Below, in pieces: positions 36,486-45,478 of a stretch of DNA of 64,000 nt (position 1 is the first letter of the stretch; every line of letters begins with the position of its first letter). The notes below the pieces were generated by a model. That model searched no databases. It was not told the DNA's origin and saw nothing but the letters and a program-made list of their open reading frames with translations. Position numbers and translations under genes: made by a program. The DNA comes from Bacteroidetes bacterium OLB12 (GTDB taxonomy: Bacteria; Bacteroidota; Bacteroidia; Cytophagales; Cyclobacteriaceae): the NCBI GenBank assembly GCA_001567185.1, contig LNFR01000011.1, positions 1 to 64,000 on the forward strand, in the 5' to 3' direction.

Positions 36486-39335
36486 ATGGAACCATTTTTA
36501 AAAGAGCTGGCAAGAAAAGTAAATGCTGAACCTCAGGTTGAGCAGCTAACCTTTATTTTTCCGAATCGCAGGGCAGCCCTTTACTTTCGTAAACACCTGG
36601 CTGAGTTGATTAACAAACCGGTGTTTGCTCCACAGCTTATAACCATTGAAGATTTTATCAGTTCGTTTTCATTATACCACATTCCGGATAAACTTGAACT
36701 GGTACACCGGCTGCATGCTAACTACAACGAGGTGGTTGGCACCCATAAGGAAAATTTTGATCAGTTTTATTTCTGGGGCGAAATGCTGCTGCGCGATTTT
36801 AATGAGATTGACAAATACCTGGTTAATGCCGAGCAACTGTTTCGCGATTTGCGCAACCAAAAAGAACTGGATTCCAGTTTTGATTACCTTACGGTTGAAC
36901 AAAAAAAAATCCTGCTCGATTTCTGGAATGAGTTTGAAGAACACCTAACCGATAACAAGCAACAATTTTTAACTACATGGAGTAAGCTGTTTACACTTTA
37001 TACTACCTATCGCCAGCAATTGCAGGCAGCCCATCTGGCTTACGAGGGGCTTGTTCATCGTGAGGTAGCCGAAAACATAGCCTCTTTATCCGCAAATAAA
37101 TATGATCCTTCTTCCCTGCGCTTTGTTGGATTTAATGCGTTAACAAAAGCGGAAGAAAAAATTATTGCACATTATGTGAATAAGGGAAGCCAGATGATCT
37201 GGGATGGCGATGAGTATTATGTAAACGACCAGGCACAGGAAGCGGGAGAGTTTTTTCGCGAATACCAACGCCATGAAGTACTGAAGCAAACATTCAATCA
37301 GGAGTTCCCCGCAAACTTCCGGAACCACAAATCAATCAGGGTGTTGGGTGCAGCACAGCCAATCGGGCAGGCCAAGTTGTTGGGGCAAATTCTGCAGGAA
37401 GAATTGGATAAAGGCTTAGAACCGGAAGATACACTGATTGTGTTGCCCGATGAAAAATTGTTAATGCCGGTATTATTTGGGTTGCCAAAACATATCGACA
37501 AACTAAATGTTACTATGGGGTATGCGTTAAGCAATACTTCTTTTTTTAACCTGGTAGAGTTGTTGGTGGAGCTGCAGATTAATAAACGGAAAGATCACTA
37601 TAATCACCGCCAGGTACTATCCCTTTTAGGGCATCCATACATGGTAGCCGCTGATGCCGGATTAGCCAACAGCAGACGAAAAGAAATTCAAAGAGGTAAT
37701 TGGGTGCATATACCGCAAAGTTATTTAGCCAGTGTTTCAGATCTGCACCGGATTGTATTTGGCAATATGGACAATGGCCTGATACCGTATTTGCAAGAGG
37801 TGATACACGAGGTAGGTTCATTAAAATCCATTCTTGATTTGGATCGGGAGTATGCATTTCAATTTATAAAATTACTAAACCGCATTCAGGATATTATTGG
37901 AGTTCATGCAGCGGATGTAACTGATCGAAATGAATTTAGTAAATCACTACGATCGTTTTTGCGGTTGCTGCGCCAATTGGCGCGTGCTGAAAAAATTCCA
38001 TTTAGCGGAGAACCATTAAAGGGCCTTCAGATTATGGGTGTATTGGAAACCCGCAACCTGGATTATAAAAATGTTTTTGTGCTTTCGCTGAACGAAGGAT
38101 CATTTCCTGCTTTTGGAGGCAAAGGTTCCTATGTTCCGTTTAATATCCGCAGGGCATATACATTACCAACCACCGAACATCAGGATGCGATGTATGCCTA
38201 TCTGTTCTATCGCATGTTGCAACGAGCTGAGAATGTTTTTCTTTTTTATAATACCGAAACAGATCAACTGGGCCAGGGAGAGAAGAGCCGGTACCTGCAA
38301 CAACTCATTTTTGAGAGCGGGTTGAAAATGGAAACGCATGTGTTGCATAATCCGCTAAATCCTTTCGTTGTTGATCCGATTGTTATAAAAAAAACGGAGG
38401 AAGTTCAGCAAGCTATTATGCGGCTGAATGAAGGCCATACCCATTCCCGTTCCAAAGGTATTTCACCCTCGGCATTAGCTACGTACCTGGATTGCCGGTT
38501 GCAGTTTTACTTTAAAAATGTGATGCACATTCGCGAACCAAAAGAAGTGGAAGCCGAGTTAGGCGCACGCGAGTTGGGTAACTTTTTGCACAAGGTAATG
38601 GAGAAATTTTATAAAAATTTAGCCCAACGCAAACGCAATAAACTTGTAGAACCTGGCGACTTTGCCGATGCGGAGCAAACAATAGATAAACTGCTGGACG
38701 AAGTCTTTGCCACAACTTTTAAATTGGAGCCCGGCAAAAAAGTAGAATACGAAGGGCAAAGCGTGGTGATACAGCACCTGGTACGAAACTTTGCAACGCG
38801 TATTCTTGAATTCGATAAAGCGATGGCCCCTTTTACGATGGAAGCCATTGAACAAGATGGGTTGTTGCATCGGGTAAAAATTGACCATGCCCCTGGTTAT
38901 GCCGTGTTGGGCGGTCAGATCGACCGGATTGACCGTAAGGATAACCTGTTGCGAATTGTAGATTATAAAACCGGTAAGGATGATTTAGGATTTCAAGGTG
39001 TGGCTTCTTTGTTTGATCGTAATAAGAAGCGATCCAAGGCAGTCTTTCAAACATTGCTATACGGCCTTCTCTATCAAACTAATTTTCCGCTTAAAGCGGA
39101 TGAGCGAATGATAACCGGTATCTTAAATCGCGAGGTATTATTTGGTAGTGCGGATTTTGGTTTGAAGATAAATAAAGAAATGGTTTACGATGTGATGCCA
39201 TTATTGGAAGAGTTCAGGATGCACCTTACGGAGTTGCTGGAAGAAATTTTCAATCCGGAAATCGCCTTCGATCAAACCCCGGATAGCAACACTTGTAAGT
39301 TATGCCCCTATAAGGGCATTTGTTACCGGGGTTGA
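36486..39335 (+). CDS. AddB-like PD-(D/E)XK nuclease
   Basis: A 949 aa partner of the AddA-like protein, starting right after its stop. The N-terminus (FIFPNRRAALYFRKHLAELI) takes the place of an ATPase motif and lacks a Walker A box, as in many AddB relatives of Bacteroidota. The C-terminal nuclease has GGQIDRIDRKDNLLRIVDYK with the Asp and Lys catalytic residues. An iron-sulfur Cys cluster is formed by one Cys in YLDCRLQFYF and three in CKLCPYKGIC at the end. Together with AddA it should degrade and resect broken DNA ends before RecA loading. Confidence 0.92.
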   Translation: MEPFLKELARKVNAEPQVEQLTFIFPNRRAALYFRKHLAELINKPVFAPQLITIEDFISSFSLYHIPDKLELVHRLHANYNEVVGTHKENFDQFYFWGEMLLRDFNEIDKYLVNAEQLFRDLRNQKELDSSFDYLTVEQKKILLDFWNEFEEHLTDNKQQFLTTWSKLFTLYTTYRQQLQAAHLAYEGLVHREVAENIASLSANKYDPSSLRFVGFNALTKAEEKIIAHYVNKGSQMIWDGDEYYVNDQAQEAGEFFREYQRHEVLKQTFNQEFPANFRNHKSIRVLGAAQPIGQAKLLGQILQEELDKGLEPEDTLIVLPDEKLLMPVLFGLPKHIDKLNVTMGYALSNTSFFNLVELLVELQINKRKDHYNHRQVLSLLGHPYMVAADAGLANSRRKEIQRGNWVHIPQSYLASVSDLHRIVFGNMDNGLIPYLQEVIHEVGSLKSILDLDREYAFQFIKLLNRIQDIIGVHAADVTDRNEFSKSLRSFLRLLRQLARAEKIPFSGEPLKGLQIMGVLETRNLDYKNVFVLSLNEGSFPAFGGKGSYVPFNIRRAYTLPTTEHQDAMYAYLFYRMLQRAENVFLFYNTETDQLGQGEKSRYLQQLIFESGLKMETHVLHNPLNPFVVDPIVIKKTEEVQQAIMRLNEGHTHSRSKGISPSALATYLDCRLQFYFKNVMHIREPKEVEAELGARELGNFLHKVMEKFYKNLAQRKRNKLVEPGDFADAEQTIDKLLDEVFATTFKLEPGKKVEYEGQSVVIQHLVRNFATRILEFDKAMAPFTMEAIEQDGLLHRVKIDHAPGYAVLGGQIDRIDRKDNLLRIVDYKTGKDDLGFQGVASLFDRNKKRSKAVFQTLLYGLLYQTNFPLKADERMITGILNREVLFGSADFGLKINKEMVYDVMPLLEEFRMHLTELLEEIFNPEIAFDQTPDSNTCKLCPYKGICYRG

Positions 39336-39366
39336 TTGTCAAAAAACCAAACTTCCATGCCGGTAT

Positions 39367-39404
39367 AAAAAAACAAGGCCCTGCCTTCCAGCGAAGACAG
39401 AGCC
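39367..39404 (-). terminator. Intrinsic terminator of yceI
   Basis: On the minus strand, 12 bp with three G-U pairs form GGCTCTGTCTTC/GAAGGCAGGGCC around a GCTG loop, followed by TTG and seven T (39367-39373). It lies between the convergent addB-like gene and yceI. Confidence 0.85.
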
Positions 39405-39429
39405 ACCCCTCTCGTCAACTCCAGGTTAA

Positions 39430-39966
39430 CTATCCTTTTGCTAATTCAACGTTGATGTGAATTTTAACCTCTTCACTCACTACCACGCCACCGGCTTCGG
39501 TTACCGCGTTCCAGTTTAAACCAAATTCTTTTCGGTTTACTTTGCCGTTAATTTCAAAACCGGCTTTGGTGTTTCCCCACGGATCAACCATAACTCCTCC
39601 AAATGCTGCATTTAGTACAACTGCTTTGGTAGTTCCGCGCATGGTTAAGGCACCATCTAACTTGTAATCTGAACCGGAAACTTTCTTCAATGTTCCGGTA
39701 AAATCCACAGTAGGATATTGGTCAGCAGCAAAAAAATCAGCCGACTTCAGGTGCGCATCACGGTCGGCCTGGTTGGTATCAATGCTGTTTACATCAAGAC
39801 TGAACGATACATCTGCGCCATCAAAATCTTCTGTTTCGCTTTCTACGCTGCCGCTAAATTTTTTAAAGGAACCAGTAACGGTGCTGATTACCAGGTGCTT
39901 TACTTTAAATTGTACTTCGGTGTGGGTAGTATCTATAGCCCACTTGGTTGCTGTTAATGTTGACAT
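39430..39966 (-). CDS. YceI family lipid-binding protein
   Basis: A 178 aa lipocalin-like fold. Segments typical of the family: ATKWAIDTTHTEVQFKVKHL, SGSVESETEDFDGADVSF, DRDAHLKSADFFAADQYPTV and GTTKAVVLNAAFGGVMVDPW. No signal peptide, so it is cytoplasmic as sequenced. The start is placed at MSTLTATKW. YceI proteins bind isoprenoid or amide lipids; the ligand here is unknown. The leader has a TACCTTTG -7 box and two upstream repeats. The adjacent Crp/Fnr gene ends 172 nt before this start, which suggests it may control this gene. Confidence 0.92.
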   Translation of the reverse strand: MSTLTATKWAIDTTHTEVQFKVKHLVISTVTGSFKKFSGSVESETEDFDGADVSFSLDVNSIDTNQADRDAHLKSADFFAADQYPTVDFTGTLKKVSGSDYKLDGALTMRGTTKAVVLNAAFGGVMVDPWGNTKAGFEINGKVNRKEFGLNWNAVTEAGGVVVSEEVKIHINVELAKG

Positions 39967-40013
39967 AGTTTTAAATTTTAAATTCTTAATAGTTTCTGTT
40001 CTGTTTTGCATTG

Positions 40014-40021
40014 CAAAGGTA
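40014..40021 (-). promoter_or_regulatory. Putative -7 promoter element of yceI
   Basis: On the minus strand, TACCTTTG matches TAnnTTTG exactly. No TTTG -33 element is found 19-21 nt upstream; the sequence there leads into the repeats at 40048-40062. This is the layout expected of an activator-dependent promoter. Confidence 0.5.
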
Positions 40022-40047
40022 AATGCCGTGTGCTGCGGCATACCTTA

Positions 40048-40094
40048 AACCAGGTTAAGAAACAAATGAAAAGGGCTTGAACCAGGTTAAGAAA
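40048..40094. repeat. Two 15-bp direct repeats upstream of yceI, possible regulator sites
   Basis: AACCAGGTTAAGAAA occurs at 40048-40062 and 40080-40094, spaced 32 bp (about three helical turns). Each contains the palindromic core AACCAGGTT. They lie upstream of the yceI -7 box and just past the end of the Crp/Fnr-like gene. The identical 15-mers are seen directly; binding by that regulator is inference. Confidence 0.6.
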
Positions 40095-40138
40095 TGGATT
40101 GCCTGTGCGGGATTTTGAGAATCAGCTGCGGTGAGTAA

Positions 40139-40716
40139 CTATTTCTTTCTGCGTATCTTACTTAAAAACTCAGGCGTAATGCCGAGGTAAGAAGCAATGT
40201 ACTTGAGTGGAACATACTGCTCCAACTGTGGATATTTTTTCTGGAAGTTATGATAGCGCTCTTCTGCGGTTGCGGTAAAGGCTTCAATGATCCGATTCTG
40301 ATGTGTTACCAACGAATTCTGAAACATGATGCGGAAATAGCGTTCAAACTTCGGGTATCGTTCAAGTAATTCCTCCATTCGCACTTTGGGCAGTAGTAGC
40401 ATTTCGCTATCCGCCAGGGCCCGCGTAGTATAAATAGAGGGTTGTTGCGAAGTAAGGCTGTGCAAATCACCTGTCCACCAACCTGCGGTAGCAAACTGAA
40501 TCACCTGGTCGTTGCCTTCCTTGTCCGTATAATAGGTCATCAGGCAGCCCGCGGTAACATGAATAAAACTATAGGTTACATCTCCTGCTTTTTCTGCAAA
40601 CTCGCCTTGTTTCAGTTTTAACGGATTTAAGAGAGAAATAAAAACTGTTCTTCTTCCGGGGTGGTGGTTATGTGCTTTTTGATGTGAAAAAAGATCTGTG
40701 CGCCAGATGTATTCAT
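40139..40716 (-). CDS. Crp/Fnr family transcriptional regulator, one frameshift
   Basis: About 192 aa after repair. The N-terminus reads MNTSGAQIFFHIKKHITTT; the cyclic-nucleotide-binding-type barrel continues as LLNPLKLKQGEFAEKAGDVT and ATAGWWTGDLHSL. A C-terminal helix-turn-helix is YIASYLGITPEFLSKIRRKK. The frame breaks in an A run on the plus strand (40640-40644). Five should be six, giving EEEQFFISLLNPLKL. Without repair only the C-terminal 133 residues are read. No Fnr-type Cys cluster is visible. Likely regulates neighbouring genes; target and signal unknown. Confidence 0.87.
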
Positions 40717-40818
40717 GTCGCCAAAGATCAAGAAAAAATCCGATACGCTCCTACTTTCTTACTGCGAGCCGCGGGGGGCGTAATAAAAAATTCCCGATAA
40801 TGCTGTTAACTTTGAAAA

Positions 40819-41304
40819 ATGAATTTAGAGCAGTTTCGCGAAGTGGCAAAAAACAAATCGGCCGAAAACCGAAAGTTTCTTCAAACCCTGAAGAAGAAAG
40901 ATGCGCGGTTAGTAGATGATGCCTTTCATAAATTGCACGAAGAAGTTTTTGAAGAATTGGATTGCCTGACCTGCGCCAACTGCTGCAAAACGACCAGTCC
41001 GATTTTTTATCAAACGGATATTGAACGGGTAGCCAAAGCCCTGCGCATGAAGCCAGGCGATTTTATTGAAACGTATTTGCGCGTGGATGAAGACAATGAC
41101 TTTGTTCTAAAATCTGCCCCTTGTCCTTTTTTGGATTCGGAAAATTATTGTTCCGTGTATGATAGCCGGCCCAGGGCTTGCCGGGAATATCCACACACCG
41201 ATCGTAAGAAAATGATACAAATTACAGAGTTAACTTTTAAGAATACGTTGGTATGCCCGGCCGTACTTGAAATGGTGGAGCGATTAAAACGAATTGAACT
41301 ATGA
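40819..41304 (+). CDS. YkgJ family cysteine-cluster protein
   Basis: A 161 aa protein with the family's Cys pattern: CLTCANCCKTT (about 50-60), CPFLDSENYCSVYDSRPRAC and CREYP, and a further Cys in TLVCPAVLE. The cluster probably binds zinc or an Fe-S centre. The N-terminal 45 residues are helical (FLQTLKKKDARLVDDAFHKL). The stop overlaps the start of the peptidase gene by 4 nt, so they are probably coupled. The exact role is not known. Confidence 0.92.
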   Translation: MNLEQFREVAKNKSAENRKFLQTLKKKDARLVDDAFHKLHEEVFEELDCLTCANCCKTTSPIFYQTDIERVAKALRMKPGDFIETYLRVDEDNDFVLKSAPCPFLDSENYCSVYDSRPRACREYPHTDRKKMIQITELTFKNTLVCPAVLEMVERLKRIEL

Positions 41305-42422
41305 GAGCACTTTTATACCTGTTGATTTTGATTACCTTTTCAACACACGCGCAAAAGCGTGCCCGCGATTACGGAATAAAAATTGGTGTGCTTACACCCG
41401 GTAAACTGAATGCGATTACCGATGTGGCCGGAGTAAAGGTGGGTCATAAAACCTTAATAGAAGGAAGTAACATACGCACGGGTGTTACGGTTATTCTGCC
41501 GCACGAGGGTAACCTGTTTCAGGATAAAGTGCCGGGTGCGATTTTCGTTGGCAATGGCTTTGGCAAACTTGCGGGTACAACCCAGGTGATGGAGTTGGGA
41601 AACATTGAAACCCCCATTGCACTTACCAATACGCTAAGCGTACCAGCAGGAATGGAGGGCGTTGCCCGGTACATGCTTTCCCAGCAAGGAAATGAAAATG
41701 TACAATCCGTAAATGCTTTGGTTGGTGAAACCAACGATGGGTATCTGAACGACATTCGGGGCATGCATATTACAGCCCAGCATGTAAAGGATGCGATTAT
41801 GCAGGCACAAGGTGGCCCGGTTGCCGAGGGCAATGTGGGTGCAGGCACCGGAACCATTTGCTTTGGTTTTAAGGGTGGAATTGGTACAGCCTCACGCATA
41901 CTTCCACAAAAAGCTGGTGGGTTTACCGTAGGTGTTTTGGTACAAACTAATTTTGGCGGTGTATTGCAGATTGATGGGGTGCCCATTGGCGAAGTATTGA
42001 AAAAATTTTACATGAGCGATCAATTGCAGAATACCGTGGATGGTTCGTGCATGATGGTGGTTGCAACCGATGCACCGTTAGACGCGCGCAACCTGGAACG
42101 TTTGGCGAAGCGCGCATTTATGGGATTGGCAAAAACAGGTGGTATTGCATCCAACGGAAGTGGCGATTATGTAATTGCTTTTTCAACACATGCGGCCGTG
42201 CGGGTTGCGCATAATTCAGATCAACGCACCTACACCCATACCCAATTGACAAACGATAATATGTCTCCTTTGTTTATGGCAGCCATTGAGGCAACCGAAG
42301 AAGCGATAATAAATTCATTGTGGGCTGCGGAAACCATGACGGGCAAAGACGGTCGTACCATTCAGGCACTTCCGCGCGAAGAAGTGATAAAAATAATGAA
42401 ACAACACGGTGCTGTTAAGTGA
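41301..42422 (+). CDS. P1 family aminopeptidase (DmpA-like), exported
   Basis: A 373 aa Ntn-hydrolase-like peptidase. Signal peptide RALLYLLILITFSTHA. The DmpA fold is seen in NAITDVAGVKVGHKTL, VNALVGETNDGYLNDIRG and GTGTICFGFKGGIGT; the self-processing and nucleophile site is in NGSGDYVIAFSTHA (about 288-301), where Ser would become the N-terminal nucleophile. Family members release N-terminal amino acids, including D-residues or beta-peptides. Export suggests peptide turnover in the periplasm. Coupled to the YkgJ gene. Confidence 0.92.
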   Translation: MRALLYLLILITFSTHAQKRARDYGIKIGVLTPGKLNAITDVAGVKVGHKTLIEGSNIRTGVTVILPHEGNLFQDKVPGAIFVGNGFGKLAGTTQVMELGNIETPIALTNTLSVPAGMEGVARYMLSQQGNENVQSVNALVGETNDGYLNDIRGMHITAQHVKDAIMQAQGGPVAEGNVGAGTGTICFGFKGGIGTASRILPQKAGGFTVGVLVQTNFGGVLQIDGVPIGEVLKKFYMSDQLQNTVDGSCMMVVATDAPLDARNLERLAKRAFMGLAKTGGIASNGSGDYVIAFSTHAAVRVAHNSDQRTYTHTQLTNDNMSPLFMAAIEATEEAIINSLWAAETMTGKDGRTIQALPREEVIKIMKQHGAVK

Positions 42423-42519
42423 TAACCGGCTCGCGATATCATAAGAGAGGCTAAAAGTTGTGACTAAATAACTTAAATGCATTTACTTTGCGACTTAGCG
42501 TGAAAAATTAATCTGAACT

Positions 42520-43329
42520 ATGTACTCCTTCCTTAATAACGAATTTCTACCAGCCGACAAAACAATGGTTCATGTAAGTGATCTGGCGGTACAACGTGGC
42601 TATGGTATCTTCGATTTTTTTAAAGCAGTAAATGGTAAATTTCCTTTCCTGAATCACTACCTCGACAGGTTCTATCGTTCGGCAGACTTTATGCAGTTGC
42701 CGGTTTCGCTTTCGCGCGAGCAACTGGCAGGCATCCTGCACGAGATGTTGCAGAAAAATGGAGTAGCCAATGCGGGTATTAAAATGGTGTTAACCGGTGG
42801 CTACTCACCCGATGGGTATGAAATAGCTACGCCCAACCTGATTATTACACAACATACCTTAACCATGCCCTCGGCCCAATTACTGGAACGCGGAGTAAAA
42901 ATCATTACCCACGAATTTCGCAGAGAAATGCCGCTGGTAAAATCGATAAACTATATTACCGGTGTGTGGTTGCAACGGAAGATGATGGAATCCAACGCGT
43001 ATGATGTGTTGTATCACCTGCAAGGTGAGGTGAGTGAGTTTCCACGCTGTAACCTGTTTATAGTAAAGGCAGATGGTTCAGTTATTACACCTCAGGCACA
43101 TGTATTAGAGGGCATTACACGTAAGAATATTTTATCCATGGCGGGTGTAACAACCGGTCGTGTTACTTTAGAAGATGTGATATTGGCCCGTGAAGTATTT
43201 TTAACCAGCACCACCAAACGGGCCGTACCAATTGTGCAGGTAAATGACGTGCGCATAGGCAATGGCAAACCGGGCCCGGTAGTACAGCAGGTGTTGCAGG
43301 AACTGATGAAGAAAGAACTCGCTGATTAA
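42520..43329 (+). CDS. Class IV PLP aminotransferase
   Basis: A 269 aa fold-type IV enzyme. The PLP lysine is predicted at K141 in VKSINYITGV, and the conserved Glu (E173) in EVSEFPRCNLF binds the pyridine nitrogen. The N-terminus (FLNNEFLPADKTMVHVSDLA) and YGIFDFFKAV segment resemble D-amino-acid or branched-chain aminotransferases and 4-amino-4-deoxychorismate lyases. The substrate cannot be decided. It stops exactly where the convergent kdsB gene stops. Confidence 0.87.
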   Translation: MYSFLNNEFLPADKTMVHVSDLAVQRGYGIFDFFKAVNGKFPFLNHYLDRFYRSADFMQLPVSLSREQLAGILHEMLQKNGVANAGIKMVLTGGYSPDGYEIATPNLIITQHTLTMPSAQLLERGVKIITHEFRREMPLVKSINYITGVWLQRKMMESNAYDVLYHLQGEVSEFPRCNLFIVKADGSVITPQAHVLEGITRKNILSMAGVTTGRVTLEDVILAREVFLTSTTKRAVPIVQVNDVRIGNGKPGPVVQQVLQELMKKELAD

Positions 43330-44076
43330 TTACGATTGCGCTGCCTTCCAGGCTGCGTTTGCCTTTTCCAGATCTTCGGGCGTATCAATACCAATGGTTT
43401 CCAGATGGGTTTCGGCTACTTTAATTTTAAAACCATTTTCTAACCAACGGAGTTGTTCTAACGATTCGGCTTTTTCTAAGGCAGAGACCGGAAGCCGGGT
43501 AATTTCCTTTAGCACATCGGCCCGGTATGCATACATGCCAATGTGTTTGTAATAGGTGTGCTGGGTTGTCCAGTCGGGGGCGGGGCCGCGCCAGTAAGGA
43601 ATAGGCGAGCGGCTGAAGTACAAGGCTTCGTGATTTTTATTTAGTACGGCTTTCACCACATTGGGATTAAGCAATTGATGATGATCAGAAATTTTTTTTA
43701 CAAGGGTAGCGAGCTGTGTTTGTCCATCTAACAAAGAGGCAAGCAATTCAATTTGTTCGGGTGCAATAAAAGGTTCATCACCCTGTATGTTCACGATGTA
43801 ATCGTAGGGTTCACCCTGGGTTGCTAATACTTCGTAACAACGGTCTGTGCCACTAAGGTGTGTATCGGCTGTCATGCAAGCCTGGCCACCAAAATGGTGT
43901 ACATGGTTAAAAATTTCGGAGTTGTCGGTTGCCACGATTACCTGGTGTAATGCTTTAGCCTGAAGGGCCTGTTCATACACACGCTGAATCATGGTTACGC
44001 CACCAATGCGGGCCAGGGGTTTGCCAGGAAAACGGGTGGAGGCGTAGCGTGCCGGGATTATTCCAATTAGTTTCAT
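43330..44076 (-). CDS. kdsB: 3-deoxy-manno-octulosonate cytidylyltransferase
   Basis: Activates KDO with CTP to CMP-KDO for LPS inner core synthesis in the cytoplasm. About 248 aa from MKLIGIIPAR. Diagnostic segments are IPARYASTRFPGKPLARIGG, VIVATDNSEIF, DTHLSGTDRCYEV and NIQGDEPFI. The frame is open 27 nt further upstream, but the MKLIGI start fits the family. Downstream of the NfeD gene on the same strand with a 23 nt gap, possibly one operon. Confidence 0.96.
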   Translation of the reverse strand: MKLIGIIPARYASTRFPGKPLARIGGVTMIQRVYEQALQAKALHQVIVATDNSEIFNHVHHFGGQACMTADTHLSGTDRCYEVLATQGEPYDYIVNIQGDEPFIAPEQIELLASLLDGQTQLATLVKKISDHHQLLNPNVVKAVLNKNHEALYFSRSPIPYWRGPAPDWTTQHTYYKHIGMYAYRADVLKEITRLPVSALEKAESLEQLRWLENGFKIKVAETHLETIGIDTPEDLEKANAAWKAAQS

Positions 44077-44099
44077 TTCGTTTGTCTTGTGAGGGGAGA

Positions 44100-45443
44100 T
44101 CACACTTTCTTTACCCGGAGGGTTACACCCTCGGTACCGATAACTTCAATGGGTTCACCTTTCTCAATAAAATCGCCACGCGTAAACGCATCATAAATTT
44201 CACCATCAATCAACACTTTACCGCTGGGGCGTAATACGGTTTGGGCGGTTCCTTGTTTGCCCTGCAAATCTTTTTGCAGGTTGTTTACTGTGTATCCCTT
44301 GCTTACATCCTGGGTATCGGTAAGTGCGATGCGTTGAAAGGCTTTGGTTTTTGTAAGCCGTGCACCACCAAAAAATAAGAGCAATATACCCCCGGTTAGT
44401 CCACCCACCGTGGCAAACGTAGCCATGATAATATCGCCCAGGGGAACAAACTCAAAATTGAAGAAATCGTTGTTGAGCATAATCAGCACAAGCGATACAA
44501 CAGTAAGTGCAATGCCGCTAATGCCGGCAATACCAAAACCCGGAATAAAAAATAGCTCAGCAATTATCAAAAGTACACCAATAAATAAGGCCAGTATCTC
44601 CCAATAGGCAGCAAGCCCATTAAGGTAATAGGGCACCAGGTAGAATACCAACGCAACAATGGCGGCAAACAACGGAAAGCCAACTCCCGGTGTTTGCAGT
44701 TCAAAATAAATTCCACCGATAATAACCAGAATTAACAAACCACTGATAAATGGGTTTAGGAAAAAGGCAATGATTTTTTCAATGGCGCCTAACCGGAAGG
44801 TTTCAATTTCATAATCCTGCACCTGGTTGCGTTTCAGAATTTCTTCAATCGTTTCCACTTTTGCTTCGCAGTAACCATTTTCTATCGCTTCAGAAGTAGT
44901 AAACGTAATTACTTTGCCGGCTTGTTTTAAACTGTCGATCACCACATTTTCATCTACCATGCCTTCGGCTATGCGAGGGTCACGGCCATTTTCTTCGGCT
45001 GTAGAGCGCATGATGGAACGCATATACGACTGGTATTTATCGGGTGCGGCTACACCGCTGCCATCCACCACGGTAGCTGCGCCAATGGTGGCACCAGGGG
45101 CCATATAAATACTATCGCACGCAATAGAAATTAATGCACCGGCTGAGGCTGCATCGGAATTGATAAAAACCCAAACCGGAACTTTTAAAGCCATCAGTTG
45201 ATCAACAATTTCTTTGGTATCGTTAAGTGCCCCACCAAACGTATCCATGTCAATAATAATGTAATCGGCCTTTGTTTCTTCTGCATGTTGCAGTGCCAGT
45301 TTTACATAGCGGCCCATGCGGGGGTCAATCTCTGCGCGGATCTCCATCACCATCACTTTCTTTTTCACTACTTGTGCCTGTGTGGGCAGTCCTAAAATTT
45401 GAACCAGCAGCACAATACCGAGTATCCTCAACAGCATTCGCAT
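44100..45443 (-). CDS. NfeD family membrane-bound serine protease (ClpP class)
   Basis: A 447 aa protein. A signal peptide (LLRILGIVLLVQILGLPTQA) is followed by a ClpP-like protease domain (about 30-215) with catalytic Ser in SDAASAGALISIA and the Lys candidate region after YQSYMRSIMRST. Four to five hydrophobic helices (about 232-345) follow, then a C-terminal soluble OB-fold NfeD domain (KGYTVNNLQKDLQGKQGTAQ, VLIDGEIYDAFTRGD). Together these match long-type NfeD, thought to act with stomatin-like proteins at membrane microdomains. No stomatin gene is present here. Confidence 0.94.
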   Translation of the reverse strand: MRMLLRILGIVLLVQILGLPTQAQVVKKKVMVMEIRAEIDPRMGRYVKLALQHAEETKADYIIIDMDTFGGALNDTKEIVDQLMALKVPVWVFINSDAASAGALISIACDSIYMAPGATIGAATVVDGSGVAAPDKYQSYMRSIMRSTAEENGRDPRIAEGMVDENVVIDSLKQAGKVITFTTSEAIENGYCEAKVETIEEILKRNQVQDYEIETFRLGAIEKIIAFFLNPFISGLLILVIIGGIYFELQTPGVGFPLFAAIVALVFYLVPYYLNGLAAYWEILALFIGVLLIIAELFFIPGFGIAGISGIALTVVSLVLIMLNNDFFNFEFVPLGDIIMATFATVGGLTGGILLLFFGGARLTKTKAFQRIALTDTQDVSKGYTVNNLQKDLQGKQGTAQTVLRPSGKVLIDGEIYDAFTRGDFIEKGEPIEVIGTEGVTLRVKKV

Positions 45444-45452
45444 AGATGTTTG

Positions 45453-45460
45453 TAATTTTG
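45453..45460 (+). promoter_or_regulatory. Putative -7 promoter element for the DUF4905-like/LysM/OmpA operon
   Basis: TAATTTTG matches TAnnTTTG exactly, 19 nt before the TTG start at 45479. A -33 TTTG is not seen at the right distance. It falls in the 35-nt gap between divergent nfeD and the DUF4905-like gene. Confidence 0.4.
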
Positions 45461-45478
45461 CATTAAAAATAGCAACTC

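Noticed and set aside
40807-40814. TAACTTTG as promoter of the ykgJ gene
   Set aside because: Only 4 nt before the ATG and no -33 TTTG upstream; would place the start site within the gene.
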